Notes under the pieces: model-generated
Told to the model about the DNA's origin: nothing
Database searches by the model: none
The model's input: the letters and a program-made list of their open reading frames with translations, nothing else
Shown here: in pieces, positions 35,845 through 45,510 of the stretch
Layout: each line of letters starts with the position of its first letter
How positions within the stretch are numbered: the first letter of the stretch is position 1
Position numbers and translations under genes: made by a program
NCBI GenBank assembly: GCA_008933615.1
Contig: WBUR01000030.1
Coordinates: 1-54,087 of the forward strand
Length of the DNA: 54,087 bases
Direction of reading: 5' to 3'
Source of the DNA: a bacterium
Lineage (GTDB): Bacteria > CLD3 > SB21

Positions 35845-37098
35845 ATGGATAGACAGATTGAAAAAAAGAAATGGCCTCAAAAGAAAATCGCGTATGTCGG
35901 CGGCGGCGCGTTTTTAGTATTATTGCTGTTTTACAATTTTTTATTTGCAGATCGATCGGCAAAATTGAATGTAAAGACAGAGAAGATCACCATCTCGAAA
36001 GTTCAGCGCGGAACTTTTCAGGAATTCATTCCCGTAACAGGTACGATCATGCCCATCAAAACAATTTATCTCGATGCAATGGAAGGCGGCCGTGTAGATA
36101 AACTGTACCTTGAGCAAGGCGCTATGGTGAAACAGGGCGATCAGATACTTAAGCTTACCAACACCAATCTGCAAATGGATGTCATGTTCCGTGAAGCACA
36201 GCTATTTGAACAGATCAATAATCTTCGCAATACGAAATTGGCATTTGAACAAAACAAGCTAAAGGTTCGCGGCGATCTGATCGATTTGGATTATGAGATT
36301 ACAAAATTAAAACGCGCCTTCGAAATTAATGACGGTCTGATGAAACAAAACCTTGTTTCTCCTCAGGAGTACGAACAATCCAGGGATGCTTATCAGTATG
36401 CGCTTAAGCGTCGCGATTTATTGATTGATACGCAAAGGCAAGATTCCATTCTGCGTACCAGTCAAATGGAGCAACTTGAACTCTCCGTCTCACATATGCA
36501 GGATAATTTAGGCATCATCAAGGAAAACATGGCGAGCCTTACATTGAGGGCTCCGGTGTCGGGGCAGCTCACGTCGCGTAATGCAGAATTAGGCGAGTCA
36601 AAACGCGCGGGCGACCGGTTAGGCCAGATCGACGTTCTAGACGGATTTAAAGTTCGAGCGGGAATTGATGAACATTATATTGCGCGAATTCAGATCGGTC
36701 AATCAGGAGAATTTGATCTCTCCGGGAAAACGTACAAGCTGATCATCAAGAAAGTATATCCGGAAGTAACTGGTGGAAGATTTGACGTAGATATGGAGTT
36801 CGAAGGCGAAGCGCCCAAAGATATTCGGCGCGGGCAGACGCTGCAGATTCGTTTGGAATTAGGAGATCAGGCGGAAGCGCTGTTGCTGGCGCGCGGAGGA
36901 TTTTACCAGAAGACCGGCGGGCAATGGGTATTTGTGGTTGATCCTTCGGGCGATTTTGCCATCAAGCGGAGCGTTAAGTTGGGCCGTCAGAATCCGCAAA
37001 TGTTTGAGGTGATGGAAGGACTATATCCGGGTGAAGAAGTTATTACTTCATCCTATGATAGTTATGGTGATGTGGATAAGCTGATTTTGAGTAAGTAA
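35845..37098 (+). CDS. HlyD/MacA-like periplasmic adaptor of the ABC exporter
   Basis: Membrane-fusion protein of 417 residues linking an inner-membrane ABC exporter to an outer-membrane channel. A single N-terminal helix (about 15-31, AYVGGGAFLVLLLFYNFL) anchors it. The lipoyl/barrel-sandwich half-motifs occur at VDKLYLEQGAMVKQGDQILKL and, after an alpha-helical hairpin (about 110-215), at ASLTLRAPVSGQLTSRNAEL. A beta-barrel and membrane-proximal domain follow. A TTG at 35785 in frame would lie upstream of the predicted sigma-54 start point, so the ATG at 35845 is preferred. No TolC-type gene is visible in the window. Confidence 0.85.
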   Translation: MDRQIEKKKWPQKKIAYVGGGAFLVLLLFYNFLFADRSAKLNVKTEKITISKVQRGTFQEFIPVTGTIMPIKTIYLDAMEGGRVDKLYLEQGAMVKQGDQILKLTNTNLQMDVMFREAQLFEQINNLRNTKLAFEQNKLKVRGDLIDLDYEITKLKRAFEINDGLMKQNLVSPQEYEQSRDAYQYALKRRDLLIDTQRQDSILRTSQMEQLELSVSHMQDNLGIIKENMASLTLRAPVSGQLTSRNAELGESKRAGDRLGQIDVLDGFKVRAGIDEHYIARIQIGQSGEFDLSGKTYKLIIKKVYPEVTGGRFDVDMEFEGEAPKDIRRGQTLQIRLELGDQAEALLLARGGFYQKTGGQWVFVVDPSGDFAIKRSVKLGRQNPQMFEVMEGLYPGEEVITSSYDSYGDVDKLILSK

Positions 37099-37101
37099 AT
37101 A

Positions 37102-37130
37102 CGCGAAACGGCAGATGGCAAACGGCAAAC
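37102..37130 (+). repeat. Inverted repeat, left arm, flanking four-helix-bundle gene
   Basis: Pairs with 37515-37543 as an imperfect inverted repeat (about 22 of 29 positions), rich in the unit aaacggc. It lies four bases after the adaptor stop. Confidence 0.6.
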
Positions 37131-37148
37131 GGTAGAGAAAAGGTGAAT

Positions 37149-37507
37149 ATGCTAACATTGAATCACAGTTAGATGTTTGGAAAATAAGTTTGTTCCTGGT
37201 TGTGGATATTTATGGGCTGACAGAGAAATTTCCTAAGAGCGAAAAATATGGCATAACCAACCAGCTTCGGCGAGCATCAGTTTCTGTTACATCAAACATT
37301 GCTGAAGGCGCGGCGAGAAAATCCGCTGTGGAAAGAAGGAGATATTATGAAATATCCAGATCCTCACTTGTCGAAATTGACACGCAGTTAGAAATCAGTT
37401 TGCAATTAAAATTTTGCTCAGAGACAGAGAAAGAATTGGCTGTAATTCAGGAGAAAATGAATCACTTGTTTGCAAAAATGTCAAATCTAATTCAAAACAC
37501 TAAATAA
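37149..37507 (+). pseudogene. Four-helix-bundle protein (S23/IVP-like), frameshifted near its start
   Basis: The main frame encodes VVDIYGLTEKFPKSEKYGIT, then QLRRASVSVTSNIAEGAARK and YYEISRSSLVEIDTQLEI, the signature of the small four-helix-bundle family related to proteins encoded in 23S rRNA intervening sequences. The frame extends upstream to read QLDVWKISLFLVVDIY, the expected N-terminus, but no start codon lies in that frame. The ATG at 37149 behind AAAGGTGA reads MLTLNH and then hits a stop in another frame. A one- or two-base indel near 37163-37169 would join them. Without a base-level check this may be a true frameshift or a sequence error; TTG 37190 could give a shortened protein. 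Confidence 0.7.
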
Positions 37508-37514
37508 ACGCAAT

Positions 37515-37543
37515 GTTTGCCGTTTGACGTTTTACGTTTGGCG
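37515..37543 (-). repeat. Inverted repeat, right arm
   Basis: Reverse complement of 37102-37130 with about seven mismatches. It lies eight bases after the four-helix-bundle stop and partly overlaps a sigma-54-like sequence. Confidence 0.6.
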
Positions 37544-37554
37544 GTTAGGTTGTG
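37539..37554 (+). promoter_or_regulatory. Possible sigma-54-like promoter before ATPase 1
   Basis: TGGCGG-TTAGG-TTGTG has the right GG-N10-GT spacing. It overlaps the right arm of the inverted repeat, so it may be accidental. Confidence 0.3.
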
Positions 37555-37572
37555 TAAAAAAGGAGTCCTTAT

Positions 37573-38262
37573 ATGATTAAGTCAAAGAACCTAGTTAAAG
37601 TGTACACCACCGACGAAGTGGAAACCACCGCGTTGAACAATGTGAATTTTGAAATTAATGAAGGCGAATTTACCGCTATCATGGGGCCTTCAGGCTGCGG
37701 CAAATCGACTTTGCTCAATGTGATCGGTTTGCTGGATAATCCGTCCGGCGGCGAATATCATTTTATCGGGCATGAGGTGTCAAAATATACCGAGCGCCAA
37801 CGATCCAATTTACGCAAATCCAATATCGGATTTGTGTTTCAGAGTTTTAATCTGATCGACGAGTTGACCGTATTTGAAAACGTAGAATTGCCGCTGTTAT
37901 ACTTAGGCATGACGGAATCGGAAAGAAAAAAACGCGTCGACGCGGCGCTCGACCGGATGCAGATTACACACCGGCGGAATCACTTTCCTCAGCAATTATC
38001 CGGAGGGCAACAGCAGCGCGTTGCCGTATCGCGTGCAGTCGTGGCAAATCCTAAACTGATTTTGGCTGACGAACCTACGGGAAATCTCGATTCCGCAAAC
38101 GGCGAAGAAGTGATGAAAATACTTACCGACCTGAATAAAGCCGGTACGACGATCGTAATGGTCACGCACTCGCCTTCGCACGCAGAATACGCCAGCCGCA
38201 TGATCCACTTGTTCGACGGGCATATTGTCAGCGAGAATTATAAAGAGGCTATGAAGATATAG
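37573..38262 (+). CDS. ABC transporter ATPase 1 (LolD/MacB type)
   Basis: Cytoplasmic ATPase of 229 residues that powers MacB-type permeases. Walker A GPSGCGKST (38-46), Q-loop Gln90 (FVFQSFNLIDELTV), signature LSGGQQQRVAVSRAV (142-156), Walker B LILADE (162-167) and D-loop GNLDS (Asp173), with the switch His in VTHSPSH: every catalytic element is present. An AGGAG site is six bases before the ATG. The first permease gene begins 15 bases after its stop. It most likely drives several of the six permeases. Type MacB ATPases often work by mechanotransmission rather than direct transport. Confidence 0.93.
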   Translation: MIKSKNLVKVYTTDEVETTALNNVNFEINEGEFTAIMGPSGCGKSTLLNVIGLLDNPSGGEYHFIGHEVSKYTERQRSNLRKSNIGFVFQSFNLIDELTVFENVELPLLYLGMTESERKKRVDAALDRMQITHRRNHFPQQLSGGQQQRVAVSRAVVANPKLILADEPTGNLDSANGEEVMKILTDLNKAGTTIVMVTHSPSHAEYASRMIHLFDGHIVSENYKEAMKI

Positions 38263-38277
38263 AGGGGTTACCGACTC

Positions 38278-40674
38278 ATGATCAAGAATTATTTAAAAAC
38301 GGCATTTCGCAGGCTGGAGCGGAACAAAAGTTTTGCTCTGATAAATATCGCCGGATTATCGCTGGGCATAACCTGTGCGCTGATCATTTTCTTACTGGTA
38401 AAACATGAACTCAGCTTTGACGGCTTTCATTCGAAGAAAGACCGTATTTATCGTGTGAATACGGTTTGGACCCGCGATGGAGAGGTCGACCGAAGCGGTG
38501 CATCTCAATTTCCTGTTGCGGCTGCCATCCGTTCACAGTTCAGCGATTTAAAAGCCACCATGATCAATTACGTAAAAGAGGCTTTAATAGCCGTTCCGAA
38601 CGGAACAGACACGCCCTCCAAATTTCAAGAGAACGAAGGAGTGGTTTATATTGAACCCGATTTCTTCGATATCTTCGATCGGACATGGTTTCGCGGACAT
38701 CCGTCTCTTTTGAAGGAACCCTATACGGTTGCGCTCAGCGAAAGTACGGCAAAAAAATTTTTTCCAAATGAAAATCCGGTCGGGAAAACGATCCGCATGA
38801 ATTCGGAATGTGACCTGAAAGTGATCGGCGTCGTAACCGATCCGCCGGTTAATACGGACTTCCCTTTCACCGTACTCATTTCATATTCCACACAAAAAGC
38901 GTTGGGCTATTTTTCCAATATGGAGAATTGGGGCGCCACGATGAGTTTCATCAATACGTACATCTTCGTACCGGAAATATGGAGCGCTGCGTCCTTCAAC
39001 GAACGATTGACTGCGTTTGCAAAAACTCATCTGGATGAACGCAAGCGCAAGGAACGCTCCTATGAAGTTCAATCATTATCCGATGTGCATTTCGATCCCG
39101 ACGCGGGTAATTATACGCATGTTACCAGCCGTACCAGTATCTGGGCGCTTTCGATCATCGCTTTTTTCCTGATCGTGACGGCGTGTATTAATTTTATCAA
39201 TCTTGCAACGGCACAGGCGGTCACCCGCTCTAAAGAAATCGGCGTTAGAAAAGTTCTCGGTGCTTTTCGTGCTCAGTTGCTGATACAATTTCTGGGAGAG
39301 ACTTTTGTCATTACGTTTTTGGCCATCGTATTATCGATCGGTATGACAGAAATGATCCTGCCGTTAGTCAACGATGCGTTCAGCTTCAATATCCGCTTCA
39401 ATTTATTCAATGATCCGTTGATCCTTCTTTTTCTTGCCGGATTAGCGGTCGTGATCACGGCGGGTTCCGGGTTTTATCCGGCACTTATGATGGCGGGATA
39501 CAGCCCGGTGTCGGTTCTCAAAGGGGGGCAATCCTCGAAAGCGGGCGGGTTGCTGGTAAGGAAAGGGCTTGTCGTTCTGCAATTCATGATCGCTCAGGCG
39601 CTCGTCATCGGAACGATCGTCGTGTTTCGTCAGATGGATCTTTTTCAGACTACGGATATGGGGTTTATCAAAGATGCCATCATTACGACCAATATACCCG
39701 TTAAGGATAAATCCAAAATGCAGACTCTTCGCAACGAAATCATGAAAGAAACCGGAGTCCAGAATGTAACGTTTGGATTTGCTCAGGTTGCTTCGGGCAT
39801 GCGCTGGACTTCGATGATGATCTATCGCGGCCCGGCCGGTAAAACCTACGAAGCCCTTGCCGACGTTCGCTGCGGGGATGAGTTTTATATTCCAACCTAC
39901 GGTATTCAAATGCTTGCCGGACGCAATTTCACGGCCAGCGACAGCATCCATGAATTGGTGATCAACGAAACGATGGCCCAAAAAATAGGATTTACCAATC
40001 CCGCAGATGCCGTTGGAAAGATAGTGTATGTCTTTGGTTCCGAGCCCAAACCGATCGTTGGTGTTGTGAAAGATTTTAATACAGGATCGTTGCGGGCATC
40101 CATCTATCCGACCATATTGGCGCCGCGGAGCAAGGATTACCGGATCATGGGCGTCAAGATCGATATGAAACGGGCCAAAATATTGCTGCCGAAGATCGAA
40201 GCGGCGTGGGCGGCAACGTATCCTGAATTCCTCTACCGGTCCCAATTCCTGGACGAATCGATCGCCGGATTTTATGAGGACGAACAAAAGATTTCAAGGT
40301 TATTTACAATTTTCGCTTCCATTGCTATCGGTATCGGTTGTCTCGGATTATTCGGATTGGTCTCATTCATGGCCGTACAGCGTACGAAAGAGATCGGTGT
40401 TCGAAAAGTTCTGGGCGCATCTGTTTCCGATATTTTAATGATGTTCACTAAAGAATTTGCAGTTCTAATCCTGATCGCATTTCTCATTGCAGCACCGGCG
40501 GCGTATGTGGTCATGAACGGGTGGCTCGAAGATTTTGCGTATCGGATTTCTATTGGCGCCGAAGTGTTTTTTACAGCCGTCATGCTAACAATTATTATAT
40601 CCGGAGTAACGGTAGGATACCGTTCGATCAAAGCGGCTTCCGCGAATCCCGTTGATGTCCTAAAGTACGAATAG
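38278..40674 (+). CDS. MacB/FtsX-type permease A
   Basis: First of six paralogous permeases (798 residues). Each half has a large periplasmic domain and an FtsX transmembrane bundle: helix 1 at about 20-42 (ALINIAGLSLGITCALIIFL), a first periplasmic domain to about 280, FtsX helices (about 285-410) with the coupling segment EIGVRKVLGAFRAQ, a second periplasmic domain and a second bundle (about 665-798) with EIGVRKVLGASVSD. The C-terminus ANPVDVLKYE is shared by the whole set. The family exports peptides, lipoproteins or antibiotics, or transmits force across the membrane. It starts 15 bases after ATPase 1. Confidence 0.9.
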   Translation: MIKNYLKTAFRRLERNKSFALINIAGLSLGITCALIIFLLVKHELSFDGFHSKKDRIYRVNTVWTRDGEVDRSGASQFPVAAAIRSQFSDLKATMINYVKEALIAVPNGTDTPSKFQENEGVVYIEPDFFDIFDRTWFRGHPSLLKEPYTVALSESTAKKFFPNENPVGKTIRMNSECDLKVIGVVTDPPVNTDFPFTVLISYSTQKALGYFSNMENWGATMSFINTYIFVPEIWSAASFNERLTAFAKTHLDERKRKERSYEVQSLSDVHFDPDAGNYTHVTSRTSIWALSIIAFFLIVTACINFINLATAQAVTRSKEIGVRKVLGAFRAQLLIQFLGETFVITFLAIVLSIGMTEMILPLVNDAFSFNIRFNLFNDPLILLFLAGLAVVITAGSGFYPALMMAGYSPVSVLKGGQSSKAGGLLVRKGLVVLQFMIAQALVIGTIVVFRQMDLFQTTDMGFIKDAIITTNIPVKDKSKMQTLRNEIMKETGVQNVTFGFAQVASGMRWTSMMIYRGPAGKTYEALADVRCGDEFYIPTYGIQMLAGRNFTASDSIHELVINETMAQKIGFTNPADAVGKIVYVFGSEPKPIVGVVKDFNTGSLRASIYPTILAPRSKDYRIMGVKIDMKRAKILLPKIEAAWAATYPEFLYRSQFLDESIAGFYEDEQKISRLFTIFASIAIGIGCLGLFGLVSFMAVQRTKEIGVRKVLGASVSDILMMFTKEFAVLILIAFLIAAPAAYVVMNGWLEDFAYRISIGAEVFFTAVMLTIIISGVTVGYRSIKAASANPVDVLKYE

Positions 40675-40707
40675 ATGTGAGTCGAGTATAAAACAGGGAG
40701 TCGATTT

Positions 40708-43059
40708 ATGTTAAAAAATTATTTTAAAATTGCGTTGCGAAACATCTTGCGTCAGAAAGGCCATTCCTTCATAAATATTTCCGGCCTGGCGGTCGGATTG
40801 GCGTGTACCGTTTTGATCGTAATGTGGATTCAGGACGAACTCAGTTACGACCATTTTCATAAAAACGGCAATCGGATCTTCCGCGTGGTCGAAAATCAAT
40901 TCTACGGCGGCGGGGATGCATTCCAGACGCCACAGACGCCCGCGCCGTTGTCCGCCGTTTTAAAAAGCGAATTTCCAGAGATCGAAAAAACCACGCGCGT
41001 GCTGTTCACCCCCAACAAACTTCTTTTTGATTATAAAGATCAACGTTTCTACGAATCCAACGGTCTATACGTGGATCCGGAATTTCTGTCTATGTTTTCA
41101 TTTCCATTGACGGCCGGTCAGTCGGACGTAGCGCTAAAGGATCCCAACTCAATCATCCTTACAAAAGAGTTCGCACAGAAATACTTCGGCTCGGAAGATC
41201 CGATGGGTAAATCGATCCGGGTAGATAAATACAATTTAGTGGTGACCGGTATTTTTGAAAAGATACCGCGCCAATCGCATCTGCAGTTTGATTTTGTTTT
41301 ACCTGCGGAACGGCTGCGGATGGATGTTCCGGACCAATTTACGCCATGGGGTAATAACTGGCTCAGGACTTACGTCATGCTGAATCCGAACACGGATTAT
41401 CGTCAGTTCACGGAAAAGATTGCCGACGTGATTAAGAAACATAACGATCAGTCCAAAACCGAATTGTTCCTTCAACCGATGACCGACATTTATCTGCGCA
41501 CGGATTTTAATCATACACCCACGCGAATGAATTATGTGTACACCCTGGGCGTGATCGCTGCGCTGATTCTGCTTATCGCATGTATTAATTTTACGAATCT
41601 TTCCACGGCCCGTTCGCTGAAACGATCACGCGAAGTCGGTTTACGAAAAGTGGTCGGCGCAGACCGGTTTCAATTGATCAAACAATTTCTGGGTGAAGCG
41701 TTTTTTCTTTCTCTGATCAGCATGGGCATCGCACTGGTTCTGATTGAAATCATTCTGCCTTTTTTTAACGATTTAACGGCAAAAAGCATTGCCCTGAATT
41801 TCTTTGATTCCGGCATAGGCCTCATGTTGATTTCAATAGTGATCATCACCGGTATCCTGTCGGGAATCTATCCGGCTTTGGTACTGTCCGGATATAGGCC
41901 GGTACAGGTGCTGAAGGGAAGTTTTCAGAAAAGTACGCAGGGCGTACTTCTTCGTCGAATTCTCGTTACCGTTCAATTTACTTTGTCTATCGCGCTTATC
42001 ATTAGCGCCGCCTTCATCTATCAACAGTTGGAATTCATGCAACATAAGAGCCTGGGCTATGAAAAAGAGCAATTGATCCGTATTCCGCTTCGCGGTGAGA
42101 CAAGGAATACCTATTCTACTTTTAAGGAACGCCTGCTGCAGAACAGGCGTATACTCAGTGTTTCGGCCTCTAATCATTCCATTTCCAGTTTCGGAACCAA
42201 CACTTGGGATGTCAAATGGCCAGGGCAGAGGGAAGATGAAAAAGTATTGACCACAGTAACAGCTATCGATTACGACTATCTAAAGACCATGCGCATGGAG
42301 CTTGTTCATGGCCGGGAATTTTCAAAAGAATTTCCCACGGATTCCGTGAATGTAATTATTAATGAAAAAGCAATGCAGGCTATGAATTTAATGGATCCGT
42401 TGTCTGCCAGCCTTAAGTTCTGGGACGAGACGCATCCGATAGTCGGCGTAGTAAAGGATTTCCATTATCAATCCGTTCGATCAGAAATAATTCCTCTGGT
42501 ATTCATTTATAATTCCGGATCGGTGCGCAATGTTTTTGCGAAAATTCAATCCCATGACATGGCGGCAACGGTTAAATCCATCGAAAATGACTGGACGTCG
42601 GTCAATTTGGGCAGTCCTTTTGAGTTCAATTTTGTTGATGAAGAAATCGACCAATTATATCGCTCCGAACAACAGCTATCTAAGATCTACAACTCATTTG
42701 CCATTTTAGCGGTTTTCATTTCTTGTTTGGGGCTTTTTGGGTTAGCGTCCTTTGCCACAGAACAACGCACCAAGGAAATTGGTATTCGTAAAGTATTGGG
42801 AGCTTCAATCGCCAGGATCGTGTCGACGCTAACGACGGAATTTCTAAAGCTCGTATTACTGGCCAATATCATTGGTTGGCCGATTGCCTATCTTCTAATG
42901 TCTCGATGGCTGCAGGATTTTGCATACCGGATCGACATTAATATAGGGACATTCATTTTAACGGGCTTGGTTACCTTGATCATTGCAATAGCGACCGTGA
43001 GTTACCGGGCGATTCGCGCGGCTACGGCGAATCCGGTAGAAGCCTTGAAATATGAGTAA
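40708..43059 (+). CDS. MacB/FtsX-type permease B
   Basis: 783 residues, same layout as permease A, including opening NYFKIALRNILRQKGHSFIN, ELSYDHFHKNGNRIFRVVEN, the first coupling segment EVGLRKVVGADRFQ, second EIGIRKVLGASIAR and ending ANPVEALKYE. The first periplasmic domain (about 45-280) differs strongly from that of A, as expected if the copies bind different partners or substrates. A GGGAGT site precedes the ATG; 33 bases separate it from A, so it is in the same transcript. Confidence 0.9.
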   Translation: MLKNYFKIALRNILRQKGHSFINISGLAVGLACTVLIVMWIQDELSYDHFHKNGNRIFRVVENQFYGGGDAFQTPQTPAPLSAVLKSEFPEIEKTTRVLFTPNKLLFDYKDQRFYESNGLYVDPEFLSMFSFPLTAGQSDVALKDPNSIILTKEFAQKYFGSEDPMGKSIRVDKYNLVVTGIFEKIPRQSHLQFDFVLPAERLRMDVPDQFTPWGNNWLRTYVMLNPNTDYRQFTEKIADVIKKHNDQSKTELFLQPMTDIYLRTDFNHTPTRMNYVYTLGVIAALILLIACINFTNLSTARSLKRSREVGLRKVVGADRFQLIKQFLGEAFFLSLISMGIALVLIEIILPFFNDLTAKSIALNFFDSGIGLMLISIVIITGILSGIYPALVLSGYRPVQVLKGSFQKSTQGVLLRRILVTVQFTLSIALIISAAFIYQQLEFMQHKSLGYEKEQLIRIPLRGETRNTYSTFKERLLQNRRILSVSASNHSISSFGTNTWDVKWPGQREDEKVLTTVTAIDYDYLKTMRMELVHGREFSKEFPTDSVNVIINEKAMQAMNLMDPLSASLKFWDETHPIVGVVKDFHYQSVRSEIIPLVFIYNSGSVRNVFAKIQSHDMAATVKSIENDWTSVNLGSPFEFNFVDEEIDQLYRSEQQLSKIYNSFAILAVFISCLGLFGLASFATEQRTKEIGIRKVLGASIARIVSTLTTEFLKLVLLANIIGWPIAYLLMSRWLQDFAYRIDINIGTFILTGLVTLIIAIATVSYRAIRAATANPVEALKYE

Positions 43060-43090
43060 ACTGTGATCGCTATAAAGAACAGGAGATGAC

Positions 43091-45460
43091 ATGATCAAAA
43101 ACTATTTTATTGTCGCATTCCGGAATTTGTACCGGAAAAATTTGTATACGTTCATTAATCTTTTTGGCCTTAGCGTATCCCTCGGAGCGTGTATTGTCGG
43201 ATATCTTACGTGGGACTTTGGATACCATTTTGATCAGTTTCACCAAAAGGTGAATCAAATTTATCACGTTGGATCCACCAGGGCGATCAACGGACAAGAT
43301 CAATTATTCGGTATCTCTCCGTTACCTCTTGGGCCTGCGCTGGTCAGGGACTTTCCTGGTGTAACGCGCGCCGTACGGTTTGCAAGTCAGGTCTCTGTGG
43401 TGAAGTTTGAGGACAAAGTATTCAATGAAAGAGTGAACTATGCCGACGACGGATTCTTCGACATGTTCACATTCGAGTTTTTGCAAGGAGATAAATCGGC
43501 CTTGAAAGACCGAAACAGTATTATTATTACCCGCGATGTGGCGATCAAATATTTTGGCGATGAGCACGCTATGGGAAAAAGACTGACGCTGAGCCATGAC
43601 AACGACCGTAAGCGCGATCATGTGGTTGGCGCGATATTAAAACAAGTGCCTCGCAATTCGAGTCTCGATTTTGACATACTGATCTCGGGTGAGGTCCTTG
43701 TTGATCTTGGAATTGACGAGCCTAACAATTGGGCGCACGTTACGGGGTCGACGTTCATTGAAGTCACCGATGACAACGTGGCCGGCGCCATTGAGGCCGC
43801 CGAGAACAAATACGTAGATCTTGTAAAATCTGCCAACCCCAGATTTGCGATCAGTCATCTGGTCATGACGCCGCTCAAAGATCTGGCGTTGATCAGCGAG
43901 AATTTCCGCAGTCACGACTTACGGGATGCGCCGCCGCCATCGGCCAGAATCTCTATCTTCGTCATTTCTATCATGCTTTTGATCATGGCTTGTTTCAATT
44001 ATATGAATACATCACTGGCAATAGCTGCCGGGCGGTTGAAGGAAATCGGTATTCGAAAAGTTATGGGTAGTCCGCGCACTCAGTTGATTATACAGTTTCT
44101 AATGGAAAATATTTTGTTGTGCCTTCTTGCTCTTGGTGTGGCGTTCGGTATTGCTGAATTACTCGTTCCCGGTTGGAATTCGCTATTTCCTGACATACGT
44201 TTGTCGATGGACGAAGCATGGAATTTCAAGCTGGGAATTTTTCTCGCCGGTCTCCTGACATTAACGGCTCTCGGCGGTGGATTCTATCCCGCTTATGTTA
44301 TCAGCGCTTATAATCCGGCACAAATTCTTAGGGGCAATCAATCTAAAATGACCACAAGCCGCTTGATGAAGGTTATGTTAACGGTGCAGTTCGCATTGTC
44401 CATGATCGCGGTGGTAGGCAGTTTGGTGTTTTCGCAGAATGCTGAATTTCAAAAAAATCTAGATCAGGGGTACAATGAAGATAAGATTATAGGTGTGCCC
44501 TTGCAGAAAAGCTCTATGTACCCACTACTATCCAACACGCTTCGCCAAAACCCGCTCATAGAAAACGTTTCTGCCGGACGCAATCATATTTTTTTCTCAT
44601 CGTGGCGAAGAGTCATTCAGGGTTTAGGCCGAGATATAGAAGCAGATTTTCTATACGTAAGCCCCGGCTATGCTGAAACCGTCGGCTTTAAGTTGGTACA
44701 AGGCCGTTTTCTTAGCGAGTCCACACCTCTTGATTTTTCGGAATCGGTCGTGATTAACCGGATGATGGCCACGGAACAAGGATGGGACGATCCCATCGGG
44801 AGAACCTTAACGATAGATTCGGTTACCTGTCGCGTGGTTGGCGTCGTAGACGACTTTTATAATCGCGGGACGTTTCGGCCGATCTTGCCGACTGTCATCA
44901 AAATGGCCAAGGAAAACACGTATTCATTCGCCATAGTGCGGGTGGACAGTAAGAATCTTAAGGCGGCCATGACCTCCATTGAAAGCGATTGGAAAAGACT
45001 TTTTCCGGAAATGCCGTTTGAAGGATTCTACCAGGAAGAGGCAACTATCCGTGCTTCGACGATCAGCGACGGGATCAAATTGGTTTTTCTTTATGTCGCG
45101 TGTATGGCCATTGTTATTTCCGGTATGGGATTATTTGCCTTGGTCTCGCTCAACATAGTGCGTCGAACTAAAGAGATCGGCATACGAAAAGTTCTGGGTG
45201 CATCCGTCAGTCAGATTGTCGGAATGATGAATTCTGATTTTGTCTTTTTGTTAATTATTGCGTCGGTTATCGCTGACGTAGCCGGATATTTTGCGGTCAA
45301 AGCTCTTTTGGATAGTATTTATAAATATCATGTGAATGTAGAAGTGACCGCATTGATACTGGCGAATGTCGTGGTTCTTGGTATCGGTTTGGTGACCATC
45401 GGCGGGCGGGTATTGAGAGTAGCGCAGGCTAATCCGGTTGACTCCCTACGGTATGAATAA
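43091..45460 (+). CDS. MacB/FtsX-type permease C (most divergent copy)
   Basis: 789 residues with the same order of parts, including EIGIRKVMGSPRTQ and EIGIRKVLGASVSQ. It is the most divergent: the region after helix 1 reads DFGYHFDQFHQKVNQIYHVG rather than the ELSYD...RIYRV pattern of the others, and the C-terminus is ANPVDSLRYE. The hydrophobic segment after the first periplasmic domain has MACFNYMNTSLA where the others have IACINF-LSTARS-like sequence. It may form a heterodimer with a neighbour. AGGAGA precedes the ATG; 31 bases follow permease B. Confidence 0.88.
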   Translation: MIKNYFIVAFRNLYRKNLYTFINLFGLSVSLGACIVGYLTWDFGYHFDQFHQKVNQIYHVGSTRAINGQDQLFGISPLPLGPALVRDFPGVTRAVRFASQVSVVKFEDKVFNERVNYADDGFFDMFTFEFLQGDKSALKDRNSIIITRDVAIKYFGDEHAMGKRLTLSHDNDRKRDHVVGAILKQVPRNSSLDFDILISGEVLVDLGIDEPNNWAHVTGSTFIEVTDDNVAGAIEAAENKYVDLVKSANPRFAISHLVMTPLKDLALISENFRSHDLRDAPPPSARISIFVISIMLLIMACFNYMNTSLAIAAGRLKEIGIRKVMGSPRTQLIIQFLMENILLCLLALGVAFGIAELLVPGWNSLFPDIRLSMDEAWNFKLGIFLAGLLTLTALGGGFYPAYVISAYNPAQILRGNQSKMTTSRLMKVMLTVQFALSMIAVVGSLVFSQNAEFQKNLDQGYNEDKIIGVPLQKSSMYPLLSNTLRQNPLIENVSAGRNHIFFSSWRRVIQGLGRDIEADFLYVSPGYAETVGFKLVQGRFLSESTPLDFSESVVINRMMATEQGWDDPIGRTLTIDSVTCRVVGVVDDFYNRGTFRPILPTVIKMAKENTYSFAIVRVDSKNLKAAMTSIESDWKRLFPEMPFEGFYQEEATIRASTISDGIKLVFLYVACMAIVISGMGLFALVSLNIVRRTKEIGIRKVLGASVSQIVGMMNSDFVFLLIIASVIADVAGYFAVKALLDSIYKYHVNVEVTALILANVVVLGIGLVTIGGRVLRVAQANPVDSLRYE

Positions 45461-45510
45461 AGGATCAAATCATTTCGCTATAAATAGTATTAGAAGAAAC
45501 AGGTGAAAGC

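Noticed and set aside
37149-37507. 23S rRNA intervening sequence
   Set aside because: The four-helix-bundle gene resembles IVS proteins, but the flanks are protein-coding ABC genes with no rRNA sequence.
39442-40287. 281-codon minus-strand frame inside permease A
   Set aside because: Antisense to conserved FtsX sequence, low-complexity basic translation, no ribosome site worth noting.
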